Assembly: GCF_014168535.1 (NCBI RefSeq)
Contig: NZ_CP060007.1
Coordinates: 372,001-436,000 of the forward strand
Direction of reading: 5' to 3'
Length of the DNA: 64,000 bases
DNA from: Lacibacter sediminis
GTDB lineage: Bacteria; Bacteroidota; Bacteroidia; Chitinophagales; Chitinophagaceae
The notes under the pieces were generated by a model. It searched no databases. It saw only the letters and a program-made list of their open reading frames with translations, and was not told the DNA's origin. The translations under genes and the position numbers were made by a program. This document shows positions 9,539-15,625 of this stretch, piece after piece; position 1 is the stretch's first letter; the number at the start of each line of letters is the position of its first letter.

Positions 9539-10894
9539 TTACCGCACTTCATACAACTCTTCCCACCGAGTGGTATAACGTGGACTGCGTAATTCCTGCC
9601 GCATCTTCCAGTCCCTGGTAGTGCCGCTTGCTGCAAACTTCAACACATCATCCCGTTGACTGAAGTTGATATTATCAATCATATCCATCAGCAACCGGCC
9701 ATTGTTTTTTGTTTCAGGTATAAACAGATTCCCTTGAATGGATGCATCGGGCACAAGTCCGCTCAGCATCACACCTGCCTTTTTGTACAGCGTTCCTTCT
9801 TTGAATAACCCATCAACCATTGCAACGGCGGGCTTGATCAATTCATTGGTGAAGGAGGTTGCAGTGGGCAAAGTGGTATACCTGCTGTGTGTAATGCCAC
9901 GGTTGAATGTAGCATTGTGATTTTCTTCTTTCGACACCACAAATATGCTGATGATGTTGGCAGCGCTGTGTTGCCGTCTTAATTTTTCGGCAGCCCTTGA
10001 TGTATAGGTAGCAACGGCCTCTTTAATATCATTGATATCGCCAACCGGGCTGCCGAACATGCGTGTGGTAGCGATCATTTTTTTATTCAGCAGTTCATCC
10101 TGCATATCTTTTGATGCAATGCCGTTCAGTTCACGGATCAAACGCACACCCACCACACCACCTAGGTGCAGGCGACCAAACTCTTCACTCATCTTACTTA
10201 ACTGCAACGCATCATCAATAAACCATTGTTCTTTTAATTTCTTTGCATACTGACCACCCACTCCCCAGATATCACCCACCGGAGTGATCGCTAATGCTTT
10301 TTTTATTTTCTCCATCGTGTCCAGCACAATCACCCCGCCTGATTTTTCTTTATTCTTTTTTGATAAGCGATTCGCCAGCTTGGATAATACTTTGGTAGGT
10401 GCAACGCCGATGGATACTTTAATGCCGGTCCATTGTTCTACCGTTGCTTTCATATCCCGTGCAATACGATCGAGTTCTTCAATGGGGAACATGCTCAGGT
10501 CTACAAATGCTTCATCTACGGAATACACTTCTACATGTTGTTCACCAATGATGGCCCGTAGCGTATCCATCACCCGCATACTTAAATCACCATATAAATT
10601 ATAGTTGCTGCTGAACACAGCCACATCATGTTTTTTAATCAAAGGCTTCGCCAGAAAATATGGCCCGGCCATATCTACACCCAACAATTTCGATTCATCG
10701 CTGCGTGAAATAATACAGCCATCGTTGTTGCTGAGTACCACAACAGGCTTGTTATCCAAATGCGGTTTGAATAATCGTTCGCAGGAGCAATAAAAATTGT
10801 TACAATCTACAATGGCGTACATACTAGGGTAGTTTCCATTCACAGTGTGTTGTGCAAACAGATTGGTTTGTATGGGTTGCATTGTTGTTGACAT
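9539..10894 (-). CDS. umuC: Y-family DNA polymerase, UmuC-like (Pol V catalytic subunit)
   Basis: This 451-residue frame carries the full Y-family polymerase order. MYAIVDCNNFYCSCERLF is the first catalytic block, with an Asp metal ligand; VYSVDEAFVDL is the second, with the Asp-Glu pair. A helix-hairpin-helix thumb and a C-terminal UmuC-specific domain follow. The usual family start is the internal Met at 10822; the 24-residue extension from 10894 may or may not be translated. It performs error-prone synthesis past DNA lesions. It lies 37 nt downstream of the umuD-like gene, so the two are probably one operon. Confidence 0.9.
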   Translation of the reverse strand: MSTTMQPIQTNLFAQHTVNGNYPSMYAIVDCNNFYCSCERLFKPHLDNKPVVVLSNNDGCIISRSDESKLLGVDMAGPYFLAKPLIKKHDVAVFSSNYNLYGDLSMRVMDTLRAIIGEQHVEVYSVDEAFVDLSMFPIEELDRIARDMKATVEQWTGIKVSIGVAPTKVLSKLANRLSKKNKEKSGGVIVLDTMEKIKKALAITPVGDIWGVGGQYAKKLKEQWFIDDALQLSKMSEEFGRLHLGGVVGVRLIRELNGIASKDMQDELLNKKMIATTRMFGSPVGDINDIKEAVATYTSRAAEKLRRQHSAANIISIFVVSKEENHNATFNRGITHSRYTTLPTATSFTNELIKPAVAMVDGLFKEGTLYKKAGVMLSGLVPDASIQGNLFIPETKNNGRLLMDMIDNINFSQRDDVLKFAASGTTRDWKMRQELRSPRYTTRWEELYEVR

Positions 10895-10931
10895 AATTTT
10901 TAGTTCGTGGTTCCTCGAACTGCTTTTGGAG

Positions 10932-11375
10932 TTAAATCAATTTTTCAAACGAACGAATACTATGTACAACAACCCCCCACACTTTAAAATCACTAAACTC
11001 TGCCAGGTTCACCGGTTTGTATCTTGTATTCTCCGGTATTAAAAACGCTGATGAGAAATTTTTATGAAACCGTCGCACTAGCAATTCACCATTCAACACG
11101 GCTACAATAATTTTTCCATTCACCAGTTTCAACGAGCGATCTACAATTAAAATATCACCATCAAAAATGCCCGCCTGCTGCATGGCATCGCCTTTCATTT
11201 TAAAAAAGAACGTAGCTGGTTTGTTTTTAATGAGCTGTTCATTTAAATCAATACCACGTTCAGCATAATCATCGGCTGCTGCGCCAAAGCCCGTTGCGTT
11301 GGCTGTTTTTACCTGCTGTTGTGTAAACTGTTTGCTGCCTTTGTACGCAGCGCCAAAAAAATCTTCCCCATCCAT
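10932..11375 (-). CDS. umuD: UmuD-like S24-fold protein lacking the Ser-Lys dyad
   Basis: This 147-residue protein aligns by eye with UmuD over its whole length: GFGAAADDYAERGIDLNEQL around the cleavage-site region (a Thr28-Gly29 bond at the usual position), then KGDAMQQAGIFDGDILIVDRS and GELLVRRF. In active UmuD/LexA proteins the GDSM Ser is the nucleophile and the Lys of the VKK segment is the general base. Here the codons give Ala64 (gcc) and Arg101 (cga), so both catalytic residues are replaced. The fold and the DGDILIVD core are intact. It sits directly upstream of umuC, so a structural role as a non-cleaving polymerase partner is likely. Another protease processing it cannot be excluded. 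Confidence 0.85.
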   Translation of the reverse strand: MDGEDFFGAAYKGSKQFTQQQVKTANATGFGAAADDYAERGIDLNEQLIKNKPATFFFKMKGDAMQQAGIFDGDILIVDRSLKLVNGKIIVAVLNGELLVRRFHKNFSSAFLIPENTRYKPVNLAEFSDFKVWGVVVHSIRSFEKLI

Positions 11376-11453
11376 AAAAAATAATTTAACTCCCGCAGTG
11401 CAAAGAGTGGTGATAAAAAAATATGTCTGGGCTTGTAAGAAAGTTTGGTAAAG

Positions 11454-11466
11454 CTAAAACTTTTAG
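11454..11466. promoter_or_regulatory. Possible operator: inverted repeat CTAAAA-C-TTTTAG
   Basis: A perfect 6-bp inverted repeat around one base lies in the gap between the divergent umuD-like gene and the 2H phosphoesterase-like gene, 79 nt from the umuD start. The position suits a repressor site controlling either gene. It does not match a LexA box known to me, and AT-rich palindromes of this size occur by chance. Confidence 0.3.
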
Positions 11467-11591
11467 TAATTTAGTAGTGCGCTTTCAGGAAATATTTTTT
11501 TGAAACCTTTACTTCAGCAAACCCCCATCACAACAGTTCAATGATGCAACTGTTGCGCAGCATTTTATTAATCACAACTAAACGATGGGTC

Positions 11592-12215
11592 ATGCAATTA
11601 CAATCAATCACAACAACAACCATTCCCGGTTACAGGGTGTACGAATACCTGCTGGTACTAAGTCCGCATGAAGAATTATGGAATCGTATTTTAAAAGTGA
11701 AAACAGAATTTTCAGAAAAATACAAGTGTGATCATGCAAAGTGGGGCAAGCCACATATTACACTTGCCAATTTTCTGCAGTACGAATTAATGGAAGAACG
11801 GTTGGTGAATCGCCTCAACATGATCGCTATGGGCTTTCATCCTATAAAAGTGGAGCTGCGAGATTATGGAAGTTTTCCAAGTCACAGCATTTACATCAAC
11901 GTGGTGAGTAAGTTGCCGATACAATCATTGGTGAAAACAATTCGTACCGATGCACAACGACTCATGAAACTTAATGATGAAAACAAGCCACATTTTATTT
12001 TGGAACCAACTATTGCCATTGCACGCAAGCTGCAACCCTGGCAATACGAAAAAGGTTGGCTTGAATATTCGCACAAACATTTCACCGGACGTTTTATTGC
12101 CGATGGAATGTTGTTGTTAAAGCGACCACTTCATGAAAAAGCTTACCAGATCGTTCGAAGGCTTTCATTTCAAAATCTTGCTGTTACAACAAAGCAGGGA
12201 GAATTATTTGGGTAA
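11592..12215 (+). CDS. 2'-5' RNA ligase / 2H phosphoesterase superfamily protein
   Basis: About 207 residues from the ATG at 11592; an upstream in-frame ATG at 11541 would add a non-conserved 17-residue leader. The first 2H motif is clear, in KPHITLANF (His-Ile-Thr). The second is expected in the PHxTIARKL-like block, but here it reads EPTIAIARKLQPWQYEKGW, so the second His appears replaced by Thr. Family members act on 2'-5' or 2',3'-cyclic phosphate RNA ends, or on nucleotide cyclic phosphates. Loss of one motif would weaken catalysis. It is followed by the radical SAM gene. Confidence 0.75.
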   Translation: MQLQSITTTTIPGYRVYEYLLVLSPHEELWNRILKVKTEFSEKYKCDHAKWGKPHITLANFLQYELMEERLVNRLNMIAMGFHPIKVELRDYGSFPSHSIYINVVSKLPIQSLVKTIRTDAQRLMKLNDENKPHFILEPTIAIARKLQPWQYEKGWLEYSHKHFTGRFIADGMLLLKRPLHEKAYQIVRRLSFQNLAVTTKQGELFG

Positions 12216-12238
12216 CCAGCAACTGTATTACAATTAAG

Positions 12239-12290
12239 ATTTCGTTGCGTCGCACTCTTGTGCTGCAACAATTCTATTTATCTAATCTGC
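12239..12290 (+). repeat. Short dispersed intergenic element, copy 1
   Basis: The block around TTCGTTGCGTCGCACTCTTG in this gap resembles 20327-20366 (TTCGGTTGCGTGGCACACTT, then a shared AACT/AATT-TTATT tail). GTTGC and GCAAC in copy 1 can pair. Both copies lie just upstream of a gene. The similarity is short and the element class is unknown. Confidence 0.35.
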
Positions 12291-12362
12291 TACAAGGCAT
12301 GACGAATCATGAAGGAATTTCTTTGTGCATCTTTCCGTCTTTGCGGCAAAAAACAAAACATC

Positions 12363-13472
12363 ATGTCAGAGAAACTACAACAGGATCATTACAAAGTAAA
12401 GCCGAAGGATGCCGACGAAACACAACCATACCATGCAGGCCGTGGTGCACAGTTCAACACCAAGAACCGTTTCTTAAAAAACGAAGTAACAAAAGAACAT
12501 ATTGAAGGCATTGATGAATGGGAAGAAACCAATTTGAAAACACAATACATCGAAGTGCATCCGAAAACCATTGTGAACAAAGTGGAAAGCCCCGATGTAG
12601 GCATGAGCTACAGTATGAATCCATACGCCGGTTGCGAACATGGTTGCATTTATTGCTATGCACGCAATGTGCATGAGTATTGGGGCTATAGTGCAGGAAT
12701 GGATTTTGAACAAAAGATACTCATCAAAAAAAATGCACCTGAGTTACTGCGTAAGTTTTTAATGCACCCCAAGTGGGATGCCACACCCATTATGCTCAGT
12801 GGTAATACCGACTGTTACCAACCTGCCGAGCAAACCTATCGTTTAACAAGAGGACTGCTGGAAGTTTGCAACGAGTTTAATCAACCCGTAGGCATTCTCA
12901 CCAAAAATGCATGGATACTGAAAGACAAAGATGTGTTGCAGGAAATGGGTAAGAAGAATATTGTATCGGCCATGGTATCCATTACATCATTCAACGAAGA
13001 TTTAAGAAGAGTGATGGAACCACGAACCGTTACTGCCAAAGCAAAGCTGAAAGTCATCAACGAACTTAGCAGTGCAGGTGTGCGCATGGGTATTATGATG
13101 GGGCCCATGATTCCCGGATTGAACGAACACGAGATGCAACGCATCATGAAAGCGGCAAGAGATAACGGTGCAACATTCACAGCTTATACATTCATTCGTT
13201 TGAATGGCGCCATCAAATTTTTATTCCACGATTGGTTGTATAAAAACTTTCCCGACCGTGCCGATAAAGTATGGCATCATATTGAACACAGTCATGATGG
13301 ACAGGTGAACGATACACGCTTTGGTGTGCGCATGCGTGGCGAAGGGCCTATTGCACAACTGGTGGCGCAGCAGTACAAAAAGTATGGTAAGCTCTATGGT
13401 ATGAATGCAGAAGAATGGAGCCTGGACAGAACAAAATTCAGAAGACCGGGGATGCAGACGAGTTTGTTTTAG
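12363..13472 (+). CDS. PA0069 family radical SAM protein
   Basis: 369 residues from the ATG at 12363; an earlier in-frame ATG at 12309 adds 18 residues that look untranslated. The radical SAM cluster motif is CEHGCIYC, inside MNPYAGCEHGCIYCYARNVH, matching the PA0069/Rv2578c family related to spore photoproduct lyase. The block SGNTDCYQPAE is also diagnostic. It should bind a [4Fe-4S] cluster and cleave S-adenosylmethionine; the substrate is unknown. It follows the 2H protein and the umuDC pair, a neighbourhood suggesting nucleic acid damage responses. Confidence 0.88.
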   Translation: MSEKLQQDHYKVKPKDADETQPYHAGRGAQFNTKNRFLKNEVTKEHIEGIDEWEETNLKTQYIEVHPKTIVNKVESPDVGMSYSMNPYAGCEHGCIYCYARNVHEYWGYSAGMDFEQKILIKKNAPELLRKFLMHPKWDATPIMLSGNTDCYQPAEQTYRLTRGLLEVCNEFNQPVGILTKNAWILKDKDVLQEMGKKNIVSAMVSITSFNEDLRRVMEPRTVTAKAKLKVINELSSAGVRMGIMMGPMIPGLNEHEMQRIMKAARDNGATFTAYTFIRLNGAIKFLFHDWLYKNFPDRADKVWHHIEHSHDGQVNDTRFGVRMRGEGPIAQLVAQQYKKYGKLYGMNAEEWSLDRTKFRRPGMQTSLF

Positions 13473-13507
13473 AATTGTGCAGTAACTTAACGCATCAAAC
13501 AATCATC

Positions 13508-13918
13508 ATGCAACAAACCCGCAAATCATTTATCGCAAAAATTTCCGCAGCTACAGCTGCCATTGCCGGCTTATCTTCGTTCAAACAAAAACCAATGGAC
13601 AAAGAATTAAAAAACATCTTCATTCACCATGTGTACTTCTGGTTGAAGAATGCTGATAGCAAAACCGACCGTGACAAGTTAGTGGACGGGTTAAAAAAAT
13701 TATCGAGTGTAAAAACCATTCAAAACTTTCACATCGGCAAACCGGCCGATACCAACCGTGAAGTAATTGAAACCGGGTATGCCGTTTCCTGGTTTGTACA
13801 GTTTGCTAACGGTGCCGATCAGGCCAGCTATCAAACTGATCCTATTCACTTAAAATTTATTGAGGAATGCTCGCATGTATGGAGCAAAGTGATCGTGTAT
13901 GATTCCGTTGATGTTTGA
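13508..13918 (+). CDS. Dabb (stress-responsive alpha/beta barrel) family protein
   Basis: 136 residues from the ATG at 13508; the longer frame from 13415 overlaps the radical SAM gene and is not conserved-looking. It has a Tat/Sec-like leader (RKSFIAKISAATAAIAG). A Dabb domain begins IFIHHVYFWLKN and contains FHIGKPADTNREVIETGYAVSW and the closing HLKFIEECSHVWSKVIVYDS. Dabb domains are small dimeric ferredoxin-like barrels; the function is not predictable. It is the last ordinary gene before the tRNA island. Confidence 0.8.
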   Translation: MQQTRKSFIAKISAATAAIAGLSSFKQKPMDKELKNIFIHHVYFWLKNADSKTDRDKLVDGLKKLSSVKTIQNFHIGKPADTNREVIETGYAVSWFVQFANGADQASYQTDPIHLKFIEECSHVWSKVIVYDSVDV

Positions 13919-13955
13919 TGTTCAAAAAAATATTTTTAAAATTTCTTTTGAAAAA

Positions 13956-13988
13956 GTTGGCAACATCAAAAAAATAAATTCATCTTTG
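13956..13988 (+). promoter_or_regulatory. Bacteroidota-type promoter candidate for the island
   Basis: A TTG at 13957-13959 lies 21 nt before CATCTTTG (13981-13988), a one-mismatch version of the -7 box TAnnTTTG used by the Bacteroidota primary sigma factor. It would start RNA near 13994, about 23 nt before the first small ORF, and could drive the tRNA array if the following terminators are read through. Confidence 0.45.
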
Positions 13989-14016
13989 CACTCACAAAAA
14001 TTATAAACAACAAAAA

Positions 14017-14109
14017 ATGCTACGCATACAATCACATATCGAAACAGTGAATCAGTTTAGTCCCATGGGAGACTGTACTGTTTGCGGGGCAAATGCTGCT
14101 GTTGAATAA
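14017..14109 (+). CDS. Small ORF, 30 residues, with a CxxC motif
   Basis: The ORF is ATG to TAA and encodes a 30-residue peptide ending GDCTVCGANAAVE, so it contains a Cys-x-x-Cys pair. It is preceded by a plausible promoter and A-rich leader and followed 31 nt later by a strong terminator, so the transcript would be a small mRNA or sRNA of about 170 nt. No family is recognised. It could be a leader peptide, a zinc-knuckle-like micropeptide, or chance coding inside a small RNA. Confidence 0.35.
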   Translation: MLRIQSHIETVNQFSPMGDCTVCGANAAVE

Positions 14110-14138
14110 AGTTGAAGAAACGAATTCGCTATAACACA

Positions 14139-14167
14139 GGCCCCGCAAGAGATTGCGGGGTTTTTTG
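14139..14167 (+). terminator. Intrinsic terminator 1 of the island
   Basis: An 8-bp perfect stem, CCCCGCAA/TTGCGGGG (14141-14160), with a GAGA loop, followed by six T residues. Confidence 0.9.
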
Positions 14168-14246
14168 TTTTACAGTTTTTTGTTTGTAAACATAATGAAA
14201 GGCCGTTGCTATGAAATGAAAAACACTATTAAAAAACAATGAGTAA

Positions 14247-14402
14247 ATGATCAGAACAAGACAACAGTACATACGATTTAGTTTGAAACATGCATTACAA
14301 TCATTAATGCATAGTTGGTTACTGCAACCAAACAGGAATGGTATGCCCAATAGTTATGTACTTGATTTTATTCATAAGCGACCGGATTGTATTCCTACAT
14401 AA
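14247..14402 (+). CDS. Possible small ORF, 51 residues
   Basis: An ATG-to-TAA frame encoding a basic peptide (starts MIRTRQQYIRFSLKHALQ). It sits between two intrinsic terminators, the second starting 24 nt after its stop. It has no recognised family and no clear translation signal, so it may simply mark a small RNA unit. Confidence 0.2.
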   Translation: MIRTRQQYIRFSLKHALQSLMHSWLLQPNRNGMPNSYVLDFIHKRPDCIPT

Positions 14403-14425
14403 ACAATTATGTAGTAGATGAGCAA

Positions 14426-14457
14426 AGCCCGGTCGTAAAAAACGACCGGGCTTTTTT
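14426..14457 (+). terminator. Intrinsic terminator 2 of the island
   Basis: An 11-bp perfect stem, AGCCCGGTCGT/ACGACCGGGCT (14426-14452), with an A5 loop and a run of six T residues after it. Confidence 0.92.
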
Positions 14458-14480
14458 GTTCGATGAAAAAGGAGGATGAA

Positions 14481-14618
14481 ATGCAACTGATTGTAATTGT
14501 GTTGATCGTTCGTTTGCTCTTGCAACTGATCAGCAACAAAAATGAGGAAGAGAAAAATAACAATGATGTAGATGTGCAGGAGAATGTAATGCATCCTGCA
14601 GCACATCCATTGCGATGA
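14481..14618 (+). CDS. Small membrane peptide ORF with a strong Shine-Dalgarno
   Basis: 45 residues from the ATG at 14481: a hydrophobic segment (about residues 2-17, rich in Leu/Ile/Val) followed by a charged, Asn/Glu-rich tail. AAGGAGG at 14469-14475 lies 5 nt before this ATG, which is why I prefer it to the in-frame ATG at 14463. Such a strong Shine-Dalgarno is unusual in Bacteroidota, where the anti-SD of the ribosome is normally masked. No family is recognised; it resembles single-pass micropeptides. A terminator follows. Confidence 0.35.
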   Translation: MQLIVIVLIVRLLLQLISNKNEEEKNNNDVDVQENVMHPAAHPLR

Positions 14619-14647
14619 TATTATAGTGCAGAGGAGGGAAATAAGCG

Positions 14648-14676
14648 TACCCCGTGAGATGCAACGGGGCGCTTTT
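14648..14676 (+). terminator. Weak intrinsic terminator 3, just before the tRNA array
   Basis: The stem CCCCGT/ACGGGG (14650-14669), with loop GAGATGCA, is followed by only GC-TTTT. It is the third hairpin terminator in about 540 nt and could act as a partial stop controlling read-through into the array. Confidence 0.6.
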
Positions 14677-14688
14677 CCAAATCAAAAC

Positions 14689-14760
14689 ATAGCAGCATTC
14701 CAATTGGTTGGATACTCCGCCTGGAACGGAGAGGCTACAGGTTCGAGTCCTGTCTGCTAT
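14689..14760 (+). tRNA. tRNA-Pro(UGG)-like, with C33
   Basis: Acceptor ATAGCAG/CTGCTAT, D arm TTCC/GGA, anticodon stem CTCCG/CGGAG, T arm ACAGG-TTCGAGT-CCTGT all pair. The 7-nt loop is CCTGGAA, giving anticodon TGG but C instead of the near-universal U at position 33. CCA is not encoded. It is the first member of the array. Confidence 0.75.
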
Positions 14761-14771
14761 ACAGAATTTGA

Positions 14772-14970
14772 AACCCTGTAGCTTAAAAGGAAAAGCTGCG
14801 GTAAAAGTTTTAACGAAGCCGTGAAGTGTATGGAAGATGTCGTCAATACAAATCGTTTTGATGAATAGAATTTGCAGTTGCACCGAAATGTTTTTACAAA
14901 GTAGGGAAGCGCATTTACAGCCATACTGTTCTTGAAAAGGAAAATGTCGGTTCGAGTCCGATCGGGGTTG
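14772..14970 (+). ncRNA. Bipartite tRNA-like element with a ~120-nt insertion
   Basis: The 5' part gives acceptor AACCCTG and D arm GCTT/AAGC (14781-14796). The 3' part, about 150 nt later, gives T arm GTCGG-TTCGAGT-CCGAT and acceptor CGGGGTT, which pairs fully with the 5' strand (one GU). The anticodon arm is not standard: GCGGT/GCCGT (14798-14802, 14818-14822) closes a 15-nt loop. About 120 further bases then replace the variable loop, including TTC-TTGAAAA-GGAA near 14929-14942, which resembles a Phe (GAA) anticodon arm. It may be an interrupted tRNA or a dedicated tRNA-like RNA; it is too small for a group I or II intron. Confidence 0.55.
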
Positions 14971-14975
14971 CAAAT

Positions 14976-15048
14976 TATTGAGTGGTGCAATGGCTTAGCA
15001 TATCAGTCTTTGACACTGATGATGATAGTTCGAATCTATCCTCAATAG
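14976..15048 (+). tRNA. tRNA-Gln(UUG)
   Basis: Acceptor TATTGAG/CTCAATA, D arm GTGC/GCAT, anticodon stem TCAGT/ACTGA with loop CTTTGAC (anticodon TTG), T arm GATAG-TTCGAAT-CTATC, discriminator G. It is well formed and starts 5 nt after the previous element. Confidence 0.9.
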
Positions 15049-15053
15049 CAAAT

Positions 15054-15126
15054 GTTGTCTTTAGCTTATTTGGTAAAGCATCCGTCTGTGCAACGGAAGA
15101 ACAGGGTTCGAGTCCCGGAGTCAACC
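15054..15126 (+). tRNA. tRNA-His(GUG)
   Basis: Anticodon stem TCCGT/ACGGA with loop CTGTGCA gives anticodon GTG. The D arm is GCTT/AAGC and the T loop TTCGAGT. The acceptor GTTGTCT/AGTCAAC has one mismatch and the T stem one mismatch. A G that could serve as the His-specific extra base is present, but its register is ambiguous. Confidence 0.8.
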
Positions 15127-15128
15127 AA

Positions 15129-15222
15129 TACGGTTTGGTGTAATGGTAACATGATCATCTCCCTCTTTTTCTAAGAGGAAAGTAGCAGGTGAATGTATTC
15201 AGTTCGAATCTGAAAGCCGTAC
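15129..15222 (+). tRNA. tRNA-Glu(UUC)-like with an extended two-tier anticodon arm
   Basis: Acceptor TACGGTT/AGCCGTA, D arm GTGT/ACAT and T arm TTCAG-TTCGAAT-CTGAA are good. Between them an outer helix TCATC/GGTGA (15155-15159, 15188-15192) encloses 28 nt. Those 28 nt contain a second perfect hairpin, CCTCT-TTTTCTA-AGAGG (15162-15178), whose 7-nt loop has U33 and anticodon TTC. The outer helix is identical to the anticodon stem of the Val tRNA in this array. The total is 94 nt. It could be a tRNA with a 21-nt insertion, or a functional extended-arm tRNA-like RNA. Confidence 0.6.
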
Positions 15223-15226
15223 AAAT

Positions 15227-15299
15227 TGACTTATAGTTCAATGGATGAGAATACTGCGCTACGAACGCAGAGATACAAGTTCGACTCTTGTTAAGTCAA
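15227..15299 (+). tRNA. tRNA-Arg(ACG)
   Basis: Acceptor TGACTTA/TAAGTCA, D arm GTTC/GAAT, anticodon stem CTGCG/CGCAG with loop CTACGAA (anticodon ACG), T arm ACAAG-TTCGACT-CTTGT, discriminator A. Position 1 is T rather than the usual G. Confidence 0.88.
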
Positions 15300-15307
15300 C
15301 AACAGAT

Positions 15308-15378
15308 TGTGGTTTAGAGTAACGGTAACTCGAAGGTCTCATAAGCCTTAGTTGCAGGTTCGAATCCTGCAGCCGCAA
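15308..15378 (+). tRNA. tRNA with CAU anticodon (elongator Met or Ile2)
   Basis: Acceptor TGTGGTT/AGCCGCA, D arm GAGT/ACTC, anticodon stem AAGGT/GCCTT with loop CTCATAA (anticodon CAT), T arm GCAGG-TTCGAAT-CCTGC. The three G-C pairs of an initiator anticodon stem are absent, so it is not tRNA-fMet. The variable loop has only four bases. Confidence 0.82.
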
Positions 15379-15385
15379 CAATCAT

Positions 15386-15458
15386 TGACCCATAGCTTAA
15401 CAGTTAGAGCAGGAACCTTATACGTTCAAGGTTATCAGTTCAAATCTGATTGGGTCAA
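15386..15458 (+). tRNA. tRNA-Ile(UAU)-like
   Basis: Acceptor TGACCCA/TGGGTCA, D arm GCTT/GAGC, T arm ATCAG-TTCAAAT-CTGAT. In standard spacing the anticodon stem is GGAAC/GTTCA (one G-A mismatch) with loop CTTATAC, anticodon TAT. A competing hairpin AACCTT/AAGGTT (15415-15420, 15427-15432) would destroy that loop. UAU-reading Ile tRNAs are rare in bacteria, which normally use lysidine-modified CAU. Confidence 0.65.
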
Positions 15459-15466
15459 CAAAATAA

Positions 15467-15541
15467 GATGACTTAGCTCAATTGGTTGAGAGCATTACCC
15501 TGATACGGTAAGGGTTGAAAGTTCGAGTCTTTCAGTCATCA
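15467..15541 (+). tRNA. tRNA-Ile(GAU)
   Basis: Acceptor GATGACT/AGTCATC, D arm GCTC/GAGC, anticodon stem TTACC/GGTAA with loop CTGATAC (anticodon GAT), T arm GAAAG-TTCGAGT-CTTTC. All arms are canonical. Confidence 0.92.
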
Positions 15542-15548
15542 CAAAAAA

Positions 15549-15620
15549 TGCGACTTAATTCAATGGAAGAAGATCATCGTTACAAGGTGATAGTTGAAAG
15601 TTCGAATCTTTCAGTCGCAA
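15549..15620 (+). tRNA. tRNA-Val(UAC)
   Basis: Acceptor TGCGACT/AGTCGCA, anticodon stem TCATC/GGTGA with loop GTTACAA (anticodon TAC), T arm GAAAG-TTCGAAT-CTTTC. The D stem ATTC/GAAG is weak. Its T arm is identical to that of the neighbouring Asn tRNA. Confidence 0.85.
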
Positions 15621-15625
15621 CAAAA

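Noticed and set aside
13415..13507. Longer start for the Dabb gene overlapping the radical SAM gene
   Set aside because: The extension is not signal-like, whereas the ATG at 13508 opens a clear leader sequence.
14772..14970. tmRNA (ssrA) or a group I intron
   Set aside because: No tag-peptide frame or pseudoknot layout is seen, and at ~200 nt total it is too short for either; the insertion lacks group I core motifs that I can recognise.
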